The notes under the pieces were generated by a model. The model saw only the letters and a program-made list of their open reading frames with translations, was not told the DNA's origin and did not search any database. A program made the translations under genes and the position numbers. Source: Candidatus Methanobinarius endosymbioticus (lineage in GTDB: Archaea > Methanobacteriota > Methanobacteria > Methanobacteriales > Methanobacteriaceae). Taken from it: DNA of 64,000 nt. The stretch spans positions 1 through 64,000 of the forward strand of contig NIZT01000070.1 of NCBI GenBank assembly GCA_003315655.1, written 5' to 3'. Shown piece by piece: positions 20,981 to 32,043 of this stretch. Position 1 is the first letter of the stretch; every line of letters starts with the position of its first letter.

Positions 20981-21601
20981 TTATTTTATAGCTTTTAAAA
21001 ATCTATTTTTAATTTCATCAGGATTTAAATCAATTATTGGAGAATCAGCATTTCCCGGAAGAATTTTACAATGAATAAAGATCGAATTTTCTTGTTTTTT
21101 ATTTAAAATATCTTCAAAATTAATTTCAACGTAATTATAACAGTTTTCAAAACCTATACTTTTAGCTATTTCTAAAAGATCAATATTTTGAGCATAAGTA
21201 CATTGATTACCAGTAGATCCATAACAACCATTATCAAAAACAATTAAAATAAAATTTTTTGGGTTTTGATTAAAAATAGTGACTAATGAACCCATATTCA
21301 TTAAAACAGACCCATCTCCATCAAAAACAATTATTTTCTCATTGCCTTTGTTTGAGTCTACTTTATCAGAGTTTAAATTATTGATATTGTTAATATTGTC
21401 TTTATTATTATTAGAATTATCTTTAGAAATAGCTAATCCTAAACCAATAGAAGAAGCAAGTCCCATAGATCCCAACATATAAAAGTTTTTAGCTCTATCT
21501 TTTATTTGATATAGTTCTCTAGAAGGAAATCCAATATTACAGACAACAATTTCTTCTTTTATATATCCCATAATGTCTTTTATTGCATCAAAGCGTTTCA
21601 T
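20981..21601 (-). CDS. comE: Sulfopyruvate decarboxylase, beta subunit
   Basis: Thiamine-diphosphate-binding half of the enzyme that decarboxylates sulfopyruvate to sulfoacetaldehyde in coenzyme M synthesis. The ThDP/Mg motif is visible as FDGDGSVLMNMGSL, with the start conserved as FPSRELYQ and LGSMGLASSIGLGLA. At 206 residues it is slightly longer than usual because of an Asn/Asp-rich insertion (about residues 62-88) between the two conserved parts, which also looks like genome-wide low-complexity expansion. ATG 21601 is preceded by TTAGGAAA. It lies 83 bp after comD, and comC is upstream, so the three genes form one leftward unit. Confidence 0.92.
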   Translation of the reverse strand: MKRFDAIKDIMGYIKEEIVVCNIGFPSRELYQIKDRAKNFYMLGSMGLASSIGLGLAISKDNSNNNKDNINNINNLNSDKVDSNKGNEKIIVFDGDGSVLMNMGSLVTIFNQNPKNFILIVFDNGCYGSTGNQCTYAQNIDLLEIAKSIGFENCYNYVEINFEDILNKKQENSIFIHCKILPGNADSPIIDLNPDEIKNRFLKAIK

Positions 21602-21684
21602 AATAATAATTTCCTAAACAAAATAATACTATTAAATAAAATAATTAGAATAATTATCAGACTTAATTATCATTTTAATATTAT

Positions 21685-22176
21685 TTACCAATAATTAATA
21701 TCTAATAAAATTGAAATAGGGACTTTTTCTTTTATTGAAGTTTCCCATGAATTAGATATAATTTCTTTTGCATTATCTGAATTTTTTGGATTAAAATATT
21801 TTAAATCCATAGCATCTAATACTTTTGGAGTATCTTTACCCATTGGAACTTGTCCTACAATAGGTTCTCCTTCAGTTCCTCGATGACTCATGATCATGAC
21901 TAGAGGTAAAGAATACAATTGATATAATGATCCTAAAGCATTTACACAATTTCCAAGTCCAGAATTTTGCATTAAAATAGCAGTTTTTTTGCCTCCAAAA
22001 TATGCTCCTGCACATATTCCAATTCCTTCTTCTTCTCTTGTTACTGGAACATGAATAATTTCTTTATCTTCATCAATTATTTCAAGGATCTTTCCAAGGT
22101 TCACACAAGGAACACTAACAATGAAATCAATTCCTGCAGATTTCAATCCTTTATATACAGCTTCACTACTATCCAC
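21685..22176 (-). CDS. comD: Sulfopyruvate decarboxylase, alpha subunit
   Basis: Pairs with ComE to form the ThDP-dependent sulfopyruvate decarboxylase. The 163-residue length is normal. The pyrimidine-binding domain is recognised from [11 protein letters not shown], then [14 protein letters not shown] with the Glu that activates ThDP, and [17 protein letters not shown]. It starts at GTG 22176, because GAGG lies 7 bp upstream and the alignment to the family begins there. It lies between comC and comE. Confidence 0.93.
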   Translation of the reverse strand: MDSSEAVYKGLKSAGIDFIVSVPCVNLGKILEIIDEDKEIIHVPVTREEEGIGICAGAYFGGKKTAILMQNSGLGNCVNALGSLYQLYSLPLVMIMSHRGTEGEPIVGQVPMGKDTPKVLDAMDLKYFNPKNSDNAKEIISNSWETSIKEKVPISILLDINYW

Positions 22177-22274
22177 TTCAAAACCTCAATCATAGGTATT
22201 AATTATCATATTTGTATAATAAAATAAATAAATAAAATAAATAGTAAATAAAAAAACTATTTAATTATTCAATA

Positions 22275-23303
22275 TTATTCAGAAATATATTTAGAAAAAT
22301 CTATATCTAAATTATCACCTATACTTTTTAAATTATCATAAAGCTTTTCATCTACTTTAAATCCATTCTTCTCATTTTCAGCAATATTTTTTACTTCAAG
22401 GTCTCCTGGAACAAAAGTATCTCCACTAGCACGAACTTGTTTGATAAAATCTTCAGTATTATCTTTAAATTGATCCATATCAACAAATTTAGAAGGATCT
22501 ATAGCTATGAAAAGATCTCCTTTTGTACATTTTTCAGTGTGGTTAGCTGTTCCTTTAACATCAGTTCCACATGAAGCATTTACTAAAGGCCCAGTCATTA
22601 ATTCTATCATAAAAGCTAAAGCATATCCTTTATGAGCACCAAATGGTAAAATAGATCCTTTCAACGCTTCTTCAGGGTCTATTGTAGGTTTACCTTCACT
22701 ATCTAAAGCAACTCCTTCAGGTATCTTTTCTCCTTTTCTTTGAGCCTCTAATAACTTACCTCTTGCAGAAGCAGAAGTAGCCATATCAACGGCAATATAT
22801 GTTTCATCAGCAGGAATACCTACTGCAATTGGGTTAGTTCCTATTAAAGGTTTGTTAGCACCTAATGGAGCAACAGCAGGCTCAGTATTTGCTGTAACTA
22901 CACCAATAACTTCATTCCTGATAGCTAAATCAGAATAATAACCAGTAACTCCAAAATGATGGGAATTATGTGTTCCAACAGCAGCTATTCCCATTTTTTT
23001 AGCTTTTTCAATAGCCAACATCATAGCTTTATGTGCAACTAATTGACCAAAAAGACTATTACCATTTATCAAAGCCATTGCTTCAGTTTCTTTTTCAATA
23101 GTAATATCGCCTTCAGTTTTAATATTTCCTTCTTCAATACCATGAATATATTGAGGAAATCTTCCAATCCCATGAGAAGTAAAACCTTTTAAGTCAGCAT
23201 CTAAAGTAGCTTCAGCTACAATTCCAGCATCTTCTTCACTTAAACCTAATTTAATCAATATTTCTATTATAAGTGACTTTTCTTTCTTTGCTGTTAATAT
23301 CAT
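22275..23303 (-). CDS. comC: L-sulfolactate dehydrogenase
   Basis: NAD-dependent oxidation of (R)-sulfolactate to sulfopyruvate in coenzyme M biosynthesis; the family also includes malate/lactate dehydrogenases of the type II fold. The start at ATG 23303 is chosen because AAGGTG lies 5 bp upstream; a GTG two codons earlier overlaps that site. The 342-residue protein shows GFTSHGIGRFPQYI near the N-terminus, the catalytic-region AVGTHNSHHFGVTGYYSD, GTNPIAVGIPA, and MATSASARGKL. Its place directly upstream of comD and comE favours sulfolactate over malate as substrate. A GGTGT-type leader is present. Confidence 0.92.
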   Translation of the reverse strand: MILTAKKEKSLIIEILIKLGLSEEDAGIVAEATLDADLKGFTSHGIGRFPQYIHGIEEGNIKTEGDITIEKETEAMALINGNSLFGQLVAHKAMMLAIEKAKKMGIAAVGTHNSHHFGVTGYYSDLAIRNEVIGVVTANTEPAVAPLGANKPLIGTNPIAVGIPADETYIAVDMATSASARGKLLEAQRKGEKIPEGVALDSEGKPTIDPEEALKGSILPFGAHKGYALAFMIELMTGPLVNASCGTDVKGTANHTEKCTKGDLFIAIDPSKFVDMDQFKDNTEDFIKQVRASGDTFVPGDLEVKNIAENEKNGFKVDEKLYDNLKSIGDNLDIDFSKYISE

Positions 23304-23514
23304 GAACACACCTTCTAAAAATTATTTTCTAATTTATTTAACTAAATTTCTAAATTATTTAACTAAAAATTATTTATATTAAACATATAACTATTTTATA
23401 AAATTAAGTATATATAAAATACACTTTATTTTACAGAATATTGCACTATCAGTAGTTATATGAATATTATGTATCAATATTATTAGCTCTAACCTCATAA
23501 ATCTAATTTAACGA

Positions 23515-24540
23515 TTAATATTCTATTTCAGTATTTTTAAATGTTTTTATTCTAACTTTATCAGCATTAGAACTTACTTTACCTATTTTATAGGATTCAC
23601 AATTTTTATTCAAAGCATTTATTACTTTTTCAGATTCTTCTTCTGGAACAATCACAACAAAACCTATTCCCATATTAAATACTTTATACATCTCTTCTAA
23701 AGAAACATTTTGAGAATATATTAATTTAAATATTTTTTGAGGTTCAGGAAGATTCTCAATATCAAAACCAATCCCTTTTTTCAGTCTTTTAAGATTAGTA
23801 AATCCTCCACCAGTTATATGAGCTAAACCATTAATATTAAAGTTTTTATTAAAAAGATCCACTATAGGTTTTACATATAATTCAGTTGGACGTAATAATT
23901 CTTCACCAATTGTGGTTTCAGGATTATTAGGAATCGGATCATTAATATCAAAATTATCATTTTCTAATAAAGTTTTTCGTGCTAAACTTAAACCATTACT
24001 ATGAATACCACTACTTTTAATGCCTATTAATATATCTCCTTCAGAAATATCCTTTCCAGTAATAATTTTATCCACATCGACAAAACCAATTCCAGTACCA
24101 GCTAAATCAAAATCATTTACTACTTCTGGAAGTGAAGCTGTTTCTCCTCCAATAATAGCTATTTTAGAAAGTTTTGCTCCTTCAGCAAGCCCTTCAGCAA
24201 TTTTTCCAGCTACATCAGGATTTGGTTCTTCAACAGCTAAGTAATCAACCAAGGCCACTGGTTCTGCACCTACACATAATATATCATTTACAACCATAGC
24301 TATACAGTCAATACCAACAGTATCATAGTTTTCCATCATTTTAGCTACTAAAATTTTACTTCCAATACCATCGGTACTCATTGCAATTGCACGATCACCC
24401 ATTCTAACTAAAGCAGCAAAATGTCCACTTTCAGTAATAATATCCCTGTATTTAAGAGTAGGTTTTAACTTTTCTGCTAATTTTGCAACTGTAACTTCTT
24501 CAAGATCTATGTCAACTCCAGAATCTGAATAAGTAACCAT
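23515..24540 (-). CDS. purM: Phosphoribosylformylglycinamidine cyclo-ligase
   Basis: Closes the imidazole ring of purines: FGAM plus ATP gives AIR (5-aminoimidazole ribonucleotide). The 341 residues match the family. [15 protein letters not shown] at the start, [13 protein letters not shown] (ATP/Mg loop), [25 protein letters not shown] and [13 protein letters not shown] are the expected blocks. ATG 24540 is preceded by GGAAGTGG. It is separated from comC by 211 bp of AT-rich sequence and transcribed in the same direction. The reading frame is clean. Confidence 0.95.
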   Translation of the reverse strand: MVTYSDSGVDIDLEEVTVAKLAEKLKPTLKYRDIITESGHFAALVRMGDRAIAMSTDGIGSKILVAKMMENYDTVGIDCIAMVVNDILCVGAEPVALVDYLAVEEPNPDVAGKIAEGLAEGAKLSKIAIIGGETASLPEVVNDFDLAGTGIGFVDVDKIITGKDISEGDILIGIKSSGIHSNGLSLARKTLLENDNFDINDPIPNNPETTIGEELLRPTELYVKPIVDLFNKNFNINGLAHITGGGFTNLKRLKKGIGFDIENLPEPQKIFKLIYSQNVSLEEMYKVFNMGIGFVVIVPEEESEKVINALNKNCESYKIGKVSSNADKVRIKTFKNTEIEY

Positions 24541-24858
24541 AAGTCCACTTCCTAAAAAATTAAATAATTTAATGATAAATTGAAATTAATAAATCTAATT
24601 TAATAAATTTAATTTATAATTTGCAATAATAAACAAACCATCGATAAATATAACTATTTATTATTTTTATGTTATTTATAAATGTACTATTATAAATTTA
24701 TATGAGATTAATAAAATCATGAATATAAGATATTATAAGATATAACTATTGTACTAAATTAGAAACATCTTATTAAATCAAAAGTAATACCCAATAGGTA
24801 ACCTATAAAATAATACCCCTATTCAAAATTTATAAGAACAATTATAGAATTCAAATAT

Positions 24859-26763
24859 TTATTGAATTCTAATAGATTCTAAATTAAGAGGAGTTTTAGT
24901 TTCAATTTTATAACTTGTATGAACACTAGAAGCTAAGTCCATAGTTTTATATGCATCTCCATGACACATAATAATTTTTTCAGGTCTTGGAGAAAGTTTT
25001 TTAACATATTCCATTAATTGTCGCCTATTAGAATGTCCACTGAACCCTTCAATAGTTTTAATTTCCATTTGAACATTGAAAACTTTAGTTTTTCCTTCTT
25101 CTTTCAGCGGAATTTCTTTCCAGCCTTTTTGGATTCTTCTACCAAGAGATCCTTCAGACTGGTATCCTACAAAGATAAGAGTATTCTTTTCATCATCACA
25201 TAACCACTTAAAGTATTCAACAGAATTTCCACCAGTTAACATACCAGAGGTAGAAAGAATTATACAAGGTTCCCCTTCAACAATATCTTTCCTTTCATTG
25301 ACATTTTGAACTTTGTGGAAAGCTTCTGAAATAAATGGGTTGCGACCCATATGGAATATTTGATCCCTAAGATCTTTACTTAGATATTCAGGTCTTGCAG
25401 TATGGATAGCTGTAGCTTCCCATATCATTCCATCAATATAAATTGGAACTTTTTCAATCATTCCATGACGCATATATTCTTCTAATACTATCATTAACTC
25501 TTGAGCTCTTCCCACAGCAAAAACAGGTAGAAGAACTTTACCTCCTCTTTTAAGATTTTTATAAATAGTTTTCATCATTTGTTTTTCTGCATTATTTCTA
25601 GAAGGTTGAACATCTTCATGTCCTCCATAAGTACTTTCCATAACAACAGTTTCTACTCTAGGAAATCTTACAGTAGCAGGTTCTAAGAGTCTACTTCTTT
25701 CATATTTAAAATCACCAGTATAAACCATATTATGTTGACCATCTCCAATGTGCATATGAGCCATGGCAGAACCAAGAATGTGTCCGGCATTATGAAGAGT
25801 TAAGCGTATATCAGGAGAGATATCTGTTACTTCCCCATAATCAAGAGTTATTGTATGTTTAATACTTTTTTGAACGTGTTTAACATTGAATGGGAGAGAA
25901 TCATCTTCTCGATGAGCAATATCAATGTGGTCCAATTGTAACAATGTCATAAGATCCCTAGTAGGAGTTGTACAATAAATAGGTCCTTCATATCCATAAT
26001 GATAAAGATAAGGTAAAAACCCAGTATGATCTAAATGAGCATGAGATACTACAACAGCATCAAGGTCAGCTAAAGAAAATTCAGGAACATTTAAGAAAGG
26101 ATATGCAGTTTTTTCATCCCCTGTAACATTAACTCCACAATCTAGGAGAACTCTACTGTTAGGAGTTTGTAAAAGCATACAAGATCTTCCAACCTCTTTA
26201 AATCCACCCATAGAAGTCAATCTAGCCCATTCATTCTCATATTTAGAACCTTGATGAATTCTTGCACCAAGATCTTGTAATATCTTTTTTCTTTCTTTAC
26301 TATTGTGTTTAAGAGTATTTCTAACTCTTTCAATAATTTCAGAAGAAATTGGAGGAGTTCTTAATATTTTTGGAGCCCATCCAGTTTTTTTAACAATTCC
26401 TCTTGAAGTAACTCCGTACTTGCCAATGACAAGTCCTGGTTTTTTAGCTTCAATTAAAACTTCACAAGTTACTTCGTCAAAAGAGATATTTGTAATTTTT
26501 GCTTCTTCTGGAACAATTTCATGAATTTTGTCCATTGTTTTTTCTGGATCCAATAATACTGATTTATCAGATCGAATAATGATCCTTTTTCTTAAGTCCT
26601 TAGCTAAATTTCTTATAAGGTCTCCATTTTCAGTTATTATTTCTGGGTTTTTAGTATAAATAACAACCTCTGGGCCTTCAAATTCTACTTTAGCTACTTG
26701 AACTCTTTCAGGTAGTCTTTGTACTATTGTTTTTTGGATTTCTTCAAGAATCGCTGAAGTCAT
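24859..26763 (-). CDS. fttA: Archaeal CPSF1 beta-CASP ribonuclease, transcription termination factor
   Basis: Metallo-beta-lactamase/beta-CASP nuclease with N-terminal KH domains; archaeal aCPSF1 (FttA) cleaves nascent RNA at U-rich ends and drives termination. KH domains span about residues 1-145 ([18 protein letters not shown]), followed by the metallo-beta-lactamase domain with [20 protein letters not shown] and TGDFKYERS, the beta-CASP part with [10 protein letters not shown] and [12 protein letters not shown], and the C-terminal [13 protein letters not shown] and MCHGDA. The 634-residue length is exactly typical. ATG 26763 follows a weak AAAGTGA site. It is intact and surrounded by AT-rich gaps. 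Confidence 0.95.
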   Translation of the reverse strand: MTSAILEEIQKTIVQRLPERVQVAKVEFEGPEVVIYTKNPEIITENGDLIRNLAKDLRKRIIIRSDKSVLLDPEKTMDKIHEIVPEEAKITNISFDEVTCEVLIEAKKPGLVIGKYGVTSRGIVKKTGWAPKILRTPPISSEIIERVRNTLKHNSKERKKILQDLGARIHQGSKYENEWARLTSMGGFKEVGRSCMLLQTPNSRVLLDCGVNVTGDEKTAYPFLNVPEFSLADLDAVVVSHAHLDHTGFLPYLYHYGYEGPIYCTTPTRDLMTLLQLDHIDIAHREDDSLPFNVKHVQKSIKHTITLDYGEVTDISPDIRLTLHNAGHILGSAMAHMHIGDGQHNMVYTGDFKYERSRLLEPATVRFPRVETVVMESTYGGHEDVQPSRNNAEKQMMKTIYKNLKRGGKVLLPVFAVGRAQELMIVLEEYMRHGMIEKVPIYIDGMIWEATAIHTARPEYLSKDLRDQIFHMGRNPFISEAFHKVQNVNERKDIVEGEPCIILSTSGMLTGGNSVEYFKWLCDDEKNTLIFVGYQSEGSLGRRIQKGWKEIPLKEEGKTKVFNVQMEIKTIEGFSGHSNRRQLMEYVKKLSPRPEKIIMCHGDAYKTMDLASSVHTSYKIETKTPLNLESIRIQ

Positions 26764-27317
26764 ATAATCACTTTGAAAAATAAGATGTGTAAAAATCTTG
26801 ATTTAAACAAAAATTATTTAAAAATTATTTAAAATTCTAAAATATCATAATTTATTTTTTAAAAATTTTTTAAATTATTCTATTATACCTTGTTTATAAT
26901 ATTTTGTTTATTAGATTATTTTTGTTAAATTATGTTTATTTATAATATTATTGTTTTATGTTATTCATTTATTACTTTAAAATTAATTTAGATACTAAAA
27001 CTAATATAGATACTAAACTATTATTTATAACTAAAATAATTGAAATAAAATAGTTTAATTTAATATTAACTTAATATATACAATATTATTATGATATTTT
27101 AGTAAATTTTCTAATTTAATTTGTTTCTAATTTACTCTGTAAAAATATATTTTCATGAAAATAGTCTTTAACAAATAATATTTTGTTTGCTCAAGTCTTT
27201 TAATATACACACATGTTTAAATAAAATAAGTCTCAGATAAATAAGTTTCAATTATTAAATTCATATTATATCAATTAAATAAAATTTAACTAATAAAAAA
27301 TATAAAAATTAGCTACT
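26764..27317. other. AT-rich intergenic region
   Basis: A 554-bp gap between psmB and fttA, both leftward. It should carry the fttA promoter and psmB transcript end. No reading frame with a ribosome binding site and no GC-rich island for a stable RNA is visible. Confidence 0.4.
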
Positions 27318-27947
27318 CTAATTAATTTCTTTTAATTTTGCTTCTATAATGTCTTTGGACAACATTTCAAAGCCATTATCTTTAGTAACAGTAGCTACTA
27401 AAATACCATTTCCAGAATAAGTATCACGTTCCATAGCTGCCCTGATAGCTCTAATAGCTACATCTATACCTTCTTCAACAGTGATACCTTCTTCAACTCT
27501 GTCTTCCAATACACCATAGGAAAATGTAGAACCTGAACCAGTGGATATGAATGAATCTTTAACCATGCCTCCAGCAGGATCAAGAGAATAAATTGATACT
27601 CCACTTTCATCAACTCCTCCAAGAAGAGTTTGAACATATAATGGAGATGAATGTAATATATTTGCAGCTAAAGCAGAAGCAGATTCAATACTAATATTTT
27701 CTCCATTTCTCATTTTATATAAAGAAACTTCAGCACTTATTACTTTCATTAAACTTTGTGCATCAGCAACAGATCCAGCAATTGTAGCTGAAATATGATC
27801 ATCAATTTTAAATATTTTTTCCGCGACTTTATGAGCTACTAAGTTCCCCATACTAGCTCTTCTTTCACTCGCGAAGACTGCTCCATCAGTACATGTAATG
27901 CCAACAGTTGTAGTTCCTTCTAATGTATCTAATTTTTTATCATTCAT
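27318..27947 (-). CDS. psmB: Proteasome beta subunit
   Basis: Catalytic subunit of the archaeal 20S proteasome. The 209-residue precursor has an 11-residue propeptide ending in Gly-11; autocleavage would expose the catalytic Thr-12 of TTTVGI. ERRASMGN with the conserved Arg, the conserved Lys region HKVAEKIFKI (catalytic Lys) and the C-terminal GSGSTFSYGVLE with DRDTYSGNG-type active-site residues (here ERDTYSGNG) are present. GAGGTG lies upstream of ATG 27947. The alpha subunit is not in this window. Confidence 0.95.
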   Translation of the reverse strand: MNDKKLDTLEGTTTVGITCTDGAVFASERRASMGNLVAHKVAEKIFKIDDHISATIAGSVADAQSLMKVISAEVSLYKMRNGENISIESASALAANILHSSPLYVQTLLGGVDESGVSIYSLDPAGGMVKDSFISTGSGSTFSYGVLEDRVEEGITVEEGIDVAIRAIRAAMERDTYSGNGILVATVTKDNGFEMLSKDIIEAKLKEIN

Positions 27948-29210
27948 GTAACAACACCTCGTTGAATATGAAACAATTTTTGTTTTTGAATAATTGTTTT
28001 AAATTAATATTTTAGATTATTGGATTAATGTGAATATTATAATAAAAGAATGTTATTAATATTATAATATAATTAATTATTAAATAAATCTATAAATAAA
28101 AAATCTATAATTAAAATTTTATAAAATAACTTTAATTTCCATGTCTCTAATTTTACATAGAGATAGCTTTTAAAGATATTATAATTTAAATAAAATACAT
28201 ATTTGCATAGTTTGTGAAATTTAAACAATACTAGAAACATACCTTAATTTATTCATTTCATTACAATTTAAATAAACAAATTTATATGATCTAAATAATT
28301 AACTTAAATCGAAATTTGAATAATAATTGTTAAAATATTATAAAAACTAGTATGATTAATCCTTAAACATACCTCACTAAATAATATATAATAATAAAAT
28401 AGTACATATATTAATTAAATAGTACCGGTTTAAGCAATAATATTATGTCTTATTGTTATATATAATGTTTTCTATAAATATTGTTTTCAAAAATAATATT
28501 TTAATAAATAATATTCATATAAATAAAATTTTTTACAAATAATATTTTATAATAATATTTTTATAATTTCATTCTTATATTGTTGTATATAATTACATTC
28601 ATTAAAATTTATTTATTTTATTAAAATTTATTTCTAGAATAATTTTTATATAATTATAATGGTAGAAAACTTTTAAATAATAATTTATTTAACACTATCC
28701 CCATAAATTATTGATAATAATAAATAAACATTCTTATAACAAACAACAGACTAATAATCTATATTCTAAAAATATTCTTAAAAACTACAAAAATAAATAA
28801 AACAAAACATATTAAAGAACATATACTATTTTTAATCATATGATTTATTTTGTTAAAACTTATATTACTATCGTAATTTATTAATGTGTAATTTCATCAT
28901 AATAAAGTTTACTATTATATTATATAAATTCAATAATTTTTATATAAAATTAATAAAATTTATTTAAATTATTATAATATTATAATAACAAAATTATATA
29001 AAATATAAACATTTTGTAAATATTATAAATATAAAAAATTTAAATATAAAAAAATAAAAAAAATATCTAAAATAAATAAAATAATTAAAAATAATTAAAA
29101 ATAACTGAAAATGATTGAAAATAATTATTAAGAATAATTAAAAATAATGAGAATAATTAATAATTATTAATAATTATTTTGATTATTATTAAATATAATA
29201 TAAAAGTAAT
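27948..29210. other. Unusually long AT-rich non-coding region
   Basis: 1263 bp between coaBC and psmB with no convincing reading frame on either strand. Runs of A/T dominate. Short less-AT islands (for example taccggtttaagc near 28424 and catacctcac near 28368) are too small for a tRNA. The psmB promoter should lie at its left edge. It may contain a small RNA or a fully decayed gene that I cannot recognise. Confidence 0.4.
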
Positions 29211-30398
29211 TTAAATTTCTTTAGCTAATTTATCAAAAATAATATTAGCAATTTCTTTTTTAGAAGATTTTGGAATTTCCACAATATTATCATCTACTAG
29301 AATAACTTGATTATCCTCAGTACCAAATCCACAACCTTTTAAACAAACATCATTAGCTATCACCAAATCAGTTCCTGCCTCTTTAATTTGTTTTTTAGCT
29401 AAATTAACCATTTCAGTATTTGAAATATTATATTCAGCTTTAAATCCTATTAAGAATACTTTTGGATTTATTTGTTTTATCTGTTTAATTATTTTTTCAG
29501 TTGGTTTAAATTCTAAAGATAAATCTATTGAAGAAGATATTTTAGAAGATTCTTTAGTTATTGGAGCAAAATCAGAAACTGCTGCTGTAGCTATAAATAT
29601 ATCATAATCTCCAACTAATTCTTTTGTTTTTTTATTCATATCTTCACTTGATTCTACATAAATAGTATTGAAAGACTTAGGTATTTCTACAGCTACATTT
29701 CCAACTATAAGTTTAATCTCTAAACCTCTACTATAAGCTTCTTTAACTAATTCTAAACCCATTTTTCCAGAAGATTTATTGGTTATTCCTCTTATTGGAT
29801 CAATAGCTTCATAAGTTCCACCTAAAGATATTAAAATTTTTTTATTTCTTAATTTTGAACCATTATTTTTTTTTTTATCATTATTATTCAAGTTAATAAT
29901 TCTTTTAGATTCTAAAACAATGTCTTCAATTTTAGGAAATTTAGCTGTTCCTTCTTCCATTCTAGGTTTAACAAATTTTATTTCATTAGAAATTGTTTCT
30001 TTTTTAATTTTTTCAATATTTTCTGAAATAGATTTATACATAGAATCATGCATAGATGGAACAAATAAAATTGGAGTATTATGTCCATGAGCAGTTATAA
30101 GAAGAGAATTAACAGGATTATCTGATATTTTGTATGCAAATTTAGTTATAACATTAGCTGTTGCTGGAGCAACTAATATTAGATCAGCTTGAGAATATTT
30201 AACATGTTCAATTTCACCAGTAAGATCTAAAACAACTTCTTGACCAGTGGCAAATTCCATAGCATTAGGATGGATGATTTTTGTTCCAGCATCAGTCATG
30301 AATGATTTAACATTAAATCCTTGTCTTTTAAGTTCCCTAGCTAATTTAATTGATTCAGTTGCCGCTATACTTCCAGTTACACATAATATAATGTTCAT
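29211..30398 (-). CDS. coaBC: Bifunctional phosphopantothenoylcysteine decarboxylase/phosphopantothenate-cysteine ligase
   Basis: Makes 4'-phosphopantetheine for coenzyme A. The N-terminal CoaC flavoprotein domain (residues 1-180) starts MNIILCVTGSIAATESIKLA, with HPNAMEFATGQEV (active-site His region) and VAPATANVITKFA. The CoaB ligase domain starts at about residue 190 with ISLGGTYEAIDPIRGITNKS, followed by ATAAVSDFAP and KPTEKI. A poly-Lys/Asn linker (NNNDKKKNNGSK) joins the domains. The 395-residue length is normal. The gene is monocistronic with AT-rich gaps on both sides, though a lipoprotein gene lies 55 bp upstream in the same direction. Confidence 0.94.
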   Translation of the reverse strand: MNIILCVTGSIAATESIKLARELKRQGFNVKSFMTDAGTKIIHPNAMEFATGQEVVLDLTGEIEHVKYSQADLILVAPATANVITKFAYKISDNPVNSLLITAHGHNTPILFVPSMHDSMYKSISENIEKIKKETISNEIKFVKPRMEEGTAKFPKIEDIVLESKRIINLNNNDKKKNNGSKLRNKKILISLGGTYEAIDPIRGITNKSSGKMGLELVKEAYSRGLEIKLIVGNVAVEIPKSFNTIYVESSEDMNKKTKELVGDYDIFIATAAVSDFAPITKESSKISSSIDLSLEFKPTEKIIKQIKQINPKVFLIGFKAEYNISNTEMVNLAKKQIKEAGTDLVIANDVCLKGCGFGTEDNQVILVDDNIVEIPKSSKKEIANIIFDKLAKEI

Positions 30399-30453
30399 TT
30401 TTAAAACCTACTTATAAAAATTAAAGAAATAAAATAATAAATAAAATAAAAAA

Positions 30454-30993
30454 TTAAGTTATTTTAAAGCTAGATATTATGAAATCAAAGTTTTTAGATT
30501 GACTATCAAAATTTTCTTCAGGAGCAGTAAATAAAATAACATAAACCTTGTTATTATTTTCTATCCAAAGAGCTCGATGTTTTTTCATTGTTCCATCAGA
30601 ATTTTGAGTGTATATATATTCTAAAGCATTATATTCTCCAACTGAAGCATTTCCTTGAGCTATTGGGGTAGAATCTGAATTAAAAAATAATTTAGAATAT
30701 GTTTGATTAAAGTAAGATTCCAAAGAAGAAGGTAATTCCTTTCGTTCAATATTAACATTAACTACACTAAAACCAGAACCATCATCTTTTGATTTAGGAT
30801 CTGCAACAGCAACTATCGAATCATTGGCTCCAGAATCCGCAACAACCCAAGTTCCAGGATATTTAAGCAATATTCCATTTTTAGCTATAGTTTTAGGAGC
30901 TTTTGTTCCATTAATACTCCCACTATCTGTTATACATCCAAATACAAATATAACAGCTATTATGAGTACAATTCCCAACAAATATTTTTTCAT
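30454..30993 (-). CDS. Lipoprotein with PsbP-like domain
   Basis: A 179-residue exported lipoprotein: signal sequence MKKYLLGIVLIIAVIFVFGC with a lipobox-type cysteine at residue 20, then a domain with NGILLKYPGTWVVADS, VVNVNIERKELPSSLESYF and a C-terminal FDSQSKNFDFIISSFKI. The pattern of a strand with Y-P-x-x-W, a helix, and a final F-D-x-I-x-x-S-F helix/strand is that of small PsbP-like proteins common in Methanobrevibacter. ATG 30993 is preceded by AGGTGA. Function is unknown; membrane-anchored and extracytoplasmic. It probably shares a transcript with the upstream membrane protein gene 61 bp away. Confidence 0.78.
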   Translation of the reverse strand: MKKYLLGIVLIIAVIFVFGCITDSGSINGTKAPKTIAKNGILLKYPGTWVVADSGANDSIVAVADPKSKDDGSGFSVVNVNIERKELPSSLESYFNQTYSKLFFNSDSTPIAQGNASVGEYNALEYIYTQNSDGTMKKHRALWIENNNKVYVILFTAPEENFDSQSKNFDFIISSFKIT

Positions 30994-31054
30994 TGATTCA
31001 CCTATATTAATAAGTCTTATATTTAGAGTTTTCAGTTTAGTTACCCAGATAATG

Positions 31055-31717
31055 TTAATCAGTGCTATTTTTAGTAGATACACCATTAGGGCCACTAAGA
31101 CTAGGTGTATCGCCATAATCATCTCCAGATCCATCATCCAAACCACCATTTGAATTATCAGAACTAGAGTCATCATTTGAAATATCTGTGTCTATATTTT
31201 CATTGTTTGAATCAGAACTACCACTATTATTTGTTGTGACATTTGAAGCATTAGCTAAAAAATCAGGAAAACTAGTATCATCAATCATTACTGCAGTAGC
31301 TGGAACTGCATTTTGAGGACCACTGAATAAACCAAAACTCATCCCTACTAAAAAAGCACCAATTAAACAAATCACTGCTAAAATAGCATATTTTTCTTTA
31401 TTTGAAACCTCAGGATTTTTCTTTACAAGTTTTTCCTCTTTTGGTCTTACCACATATTTGTCAACAAGATCTTGGCCCTCTTTTCTACTAGCTTTAGTCA
31501 TACTTCTTTGTACAGGTTTTGAAGGAGGTCTCTTGCCATTTTTTCTACCTTGTATATTTCTTATTTTATTTGTAGCATCTAAATTAGCTAATCTATTAGA
31601 ATACACTTTAGATAAATACCTATATTTATCTTCCGAAATATTTCCTGCTTGATAATCTTTTTTAAGCTCTTGTATAATTTCTAAAAGCTTTTGTTTATCT
31701 TGACTAATAGTATCCAC
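31055..31717 (-). CDS. Single-pass membrane protein with acidic Ser/Asn-rich tail
   Basis: 220 residues. The N-terminal part (about 1-45) is a charged helical hairpin of the kind seen in SHOCT-like domains (IQELKKDYQAGNISEDKYRY). A basic linker (about 55-100) is followed by one membrane segment (YAILAVICLIGAFLVGMSFG, about 111-130) and a low-complexity Asp/Ser/Asn tail, probably outside the cell. It begins with GTG at 31717; no ATG is available before residue 70. No enzymatic motif is visible. Its neighbour downstream is the PsbP-like lipoprotein, suggesting a small envelope operon. Confidence 0.65.
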   Translation of the reverse strand: MDTISQDKQKLLEIIQELKKDYQAGNISEDKYRYLSKVYSNRLANLDATNKIRNIQGRKNGKRPPSKPVQRSMTKASRKEGQDLVDKYVVRPKEEKLVKKNPEVSNKEKYAILAVICLIGAFLVGMSFGLFSGPQNAVPATAVMIDDTSFPDFLANASNVTTNNSGSSDSNNENIDTDISNDDSSSDNSNGGLDDGSGDDYGDTPSLSGPNGVSTKNSTD

Positions 31718-32043
31718 CCTTAAGGCTTTAATTATATGTATAAATAGTTAATAAATATAATACTTAATAAATTTAAATAAGTCAATCATAAACCAATACA
31801 ATTATTGATTAATTAATTGGTTAGATTAGACATTAATGAGTTATTTTATAAAATTATTATCATATCTCTATTTGTAACGTATAACAATCCAATTGTAGAA
31901 TATATATTCAGTTTATATCCAATGATAAAACATGAACAAATAATTAAATTAATTACATAATTTTATTATAATTATATAATTATAATATATGCTTGTATAT
32001 TATTATATTTTATTATCAGTATAAATCTTAATTTATATATAAT

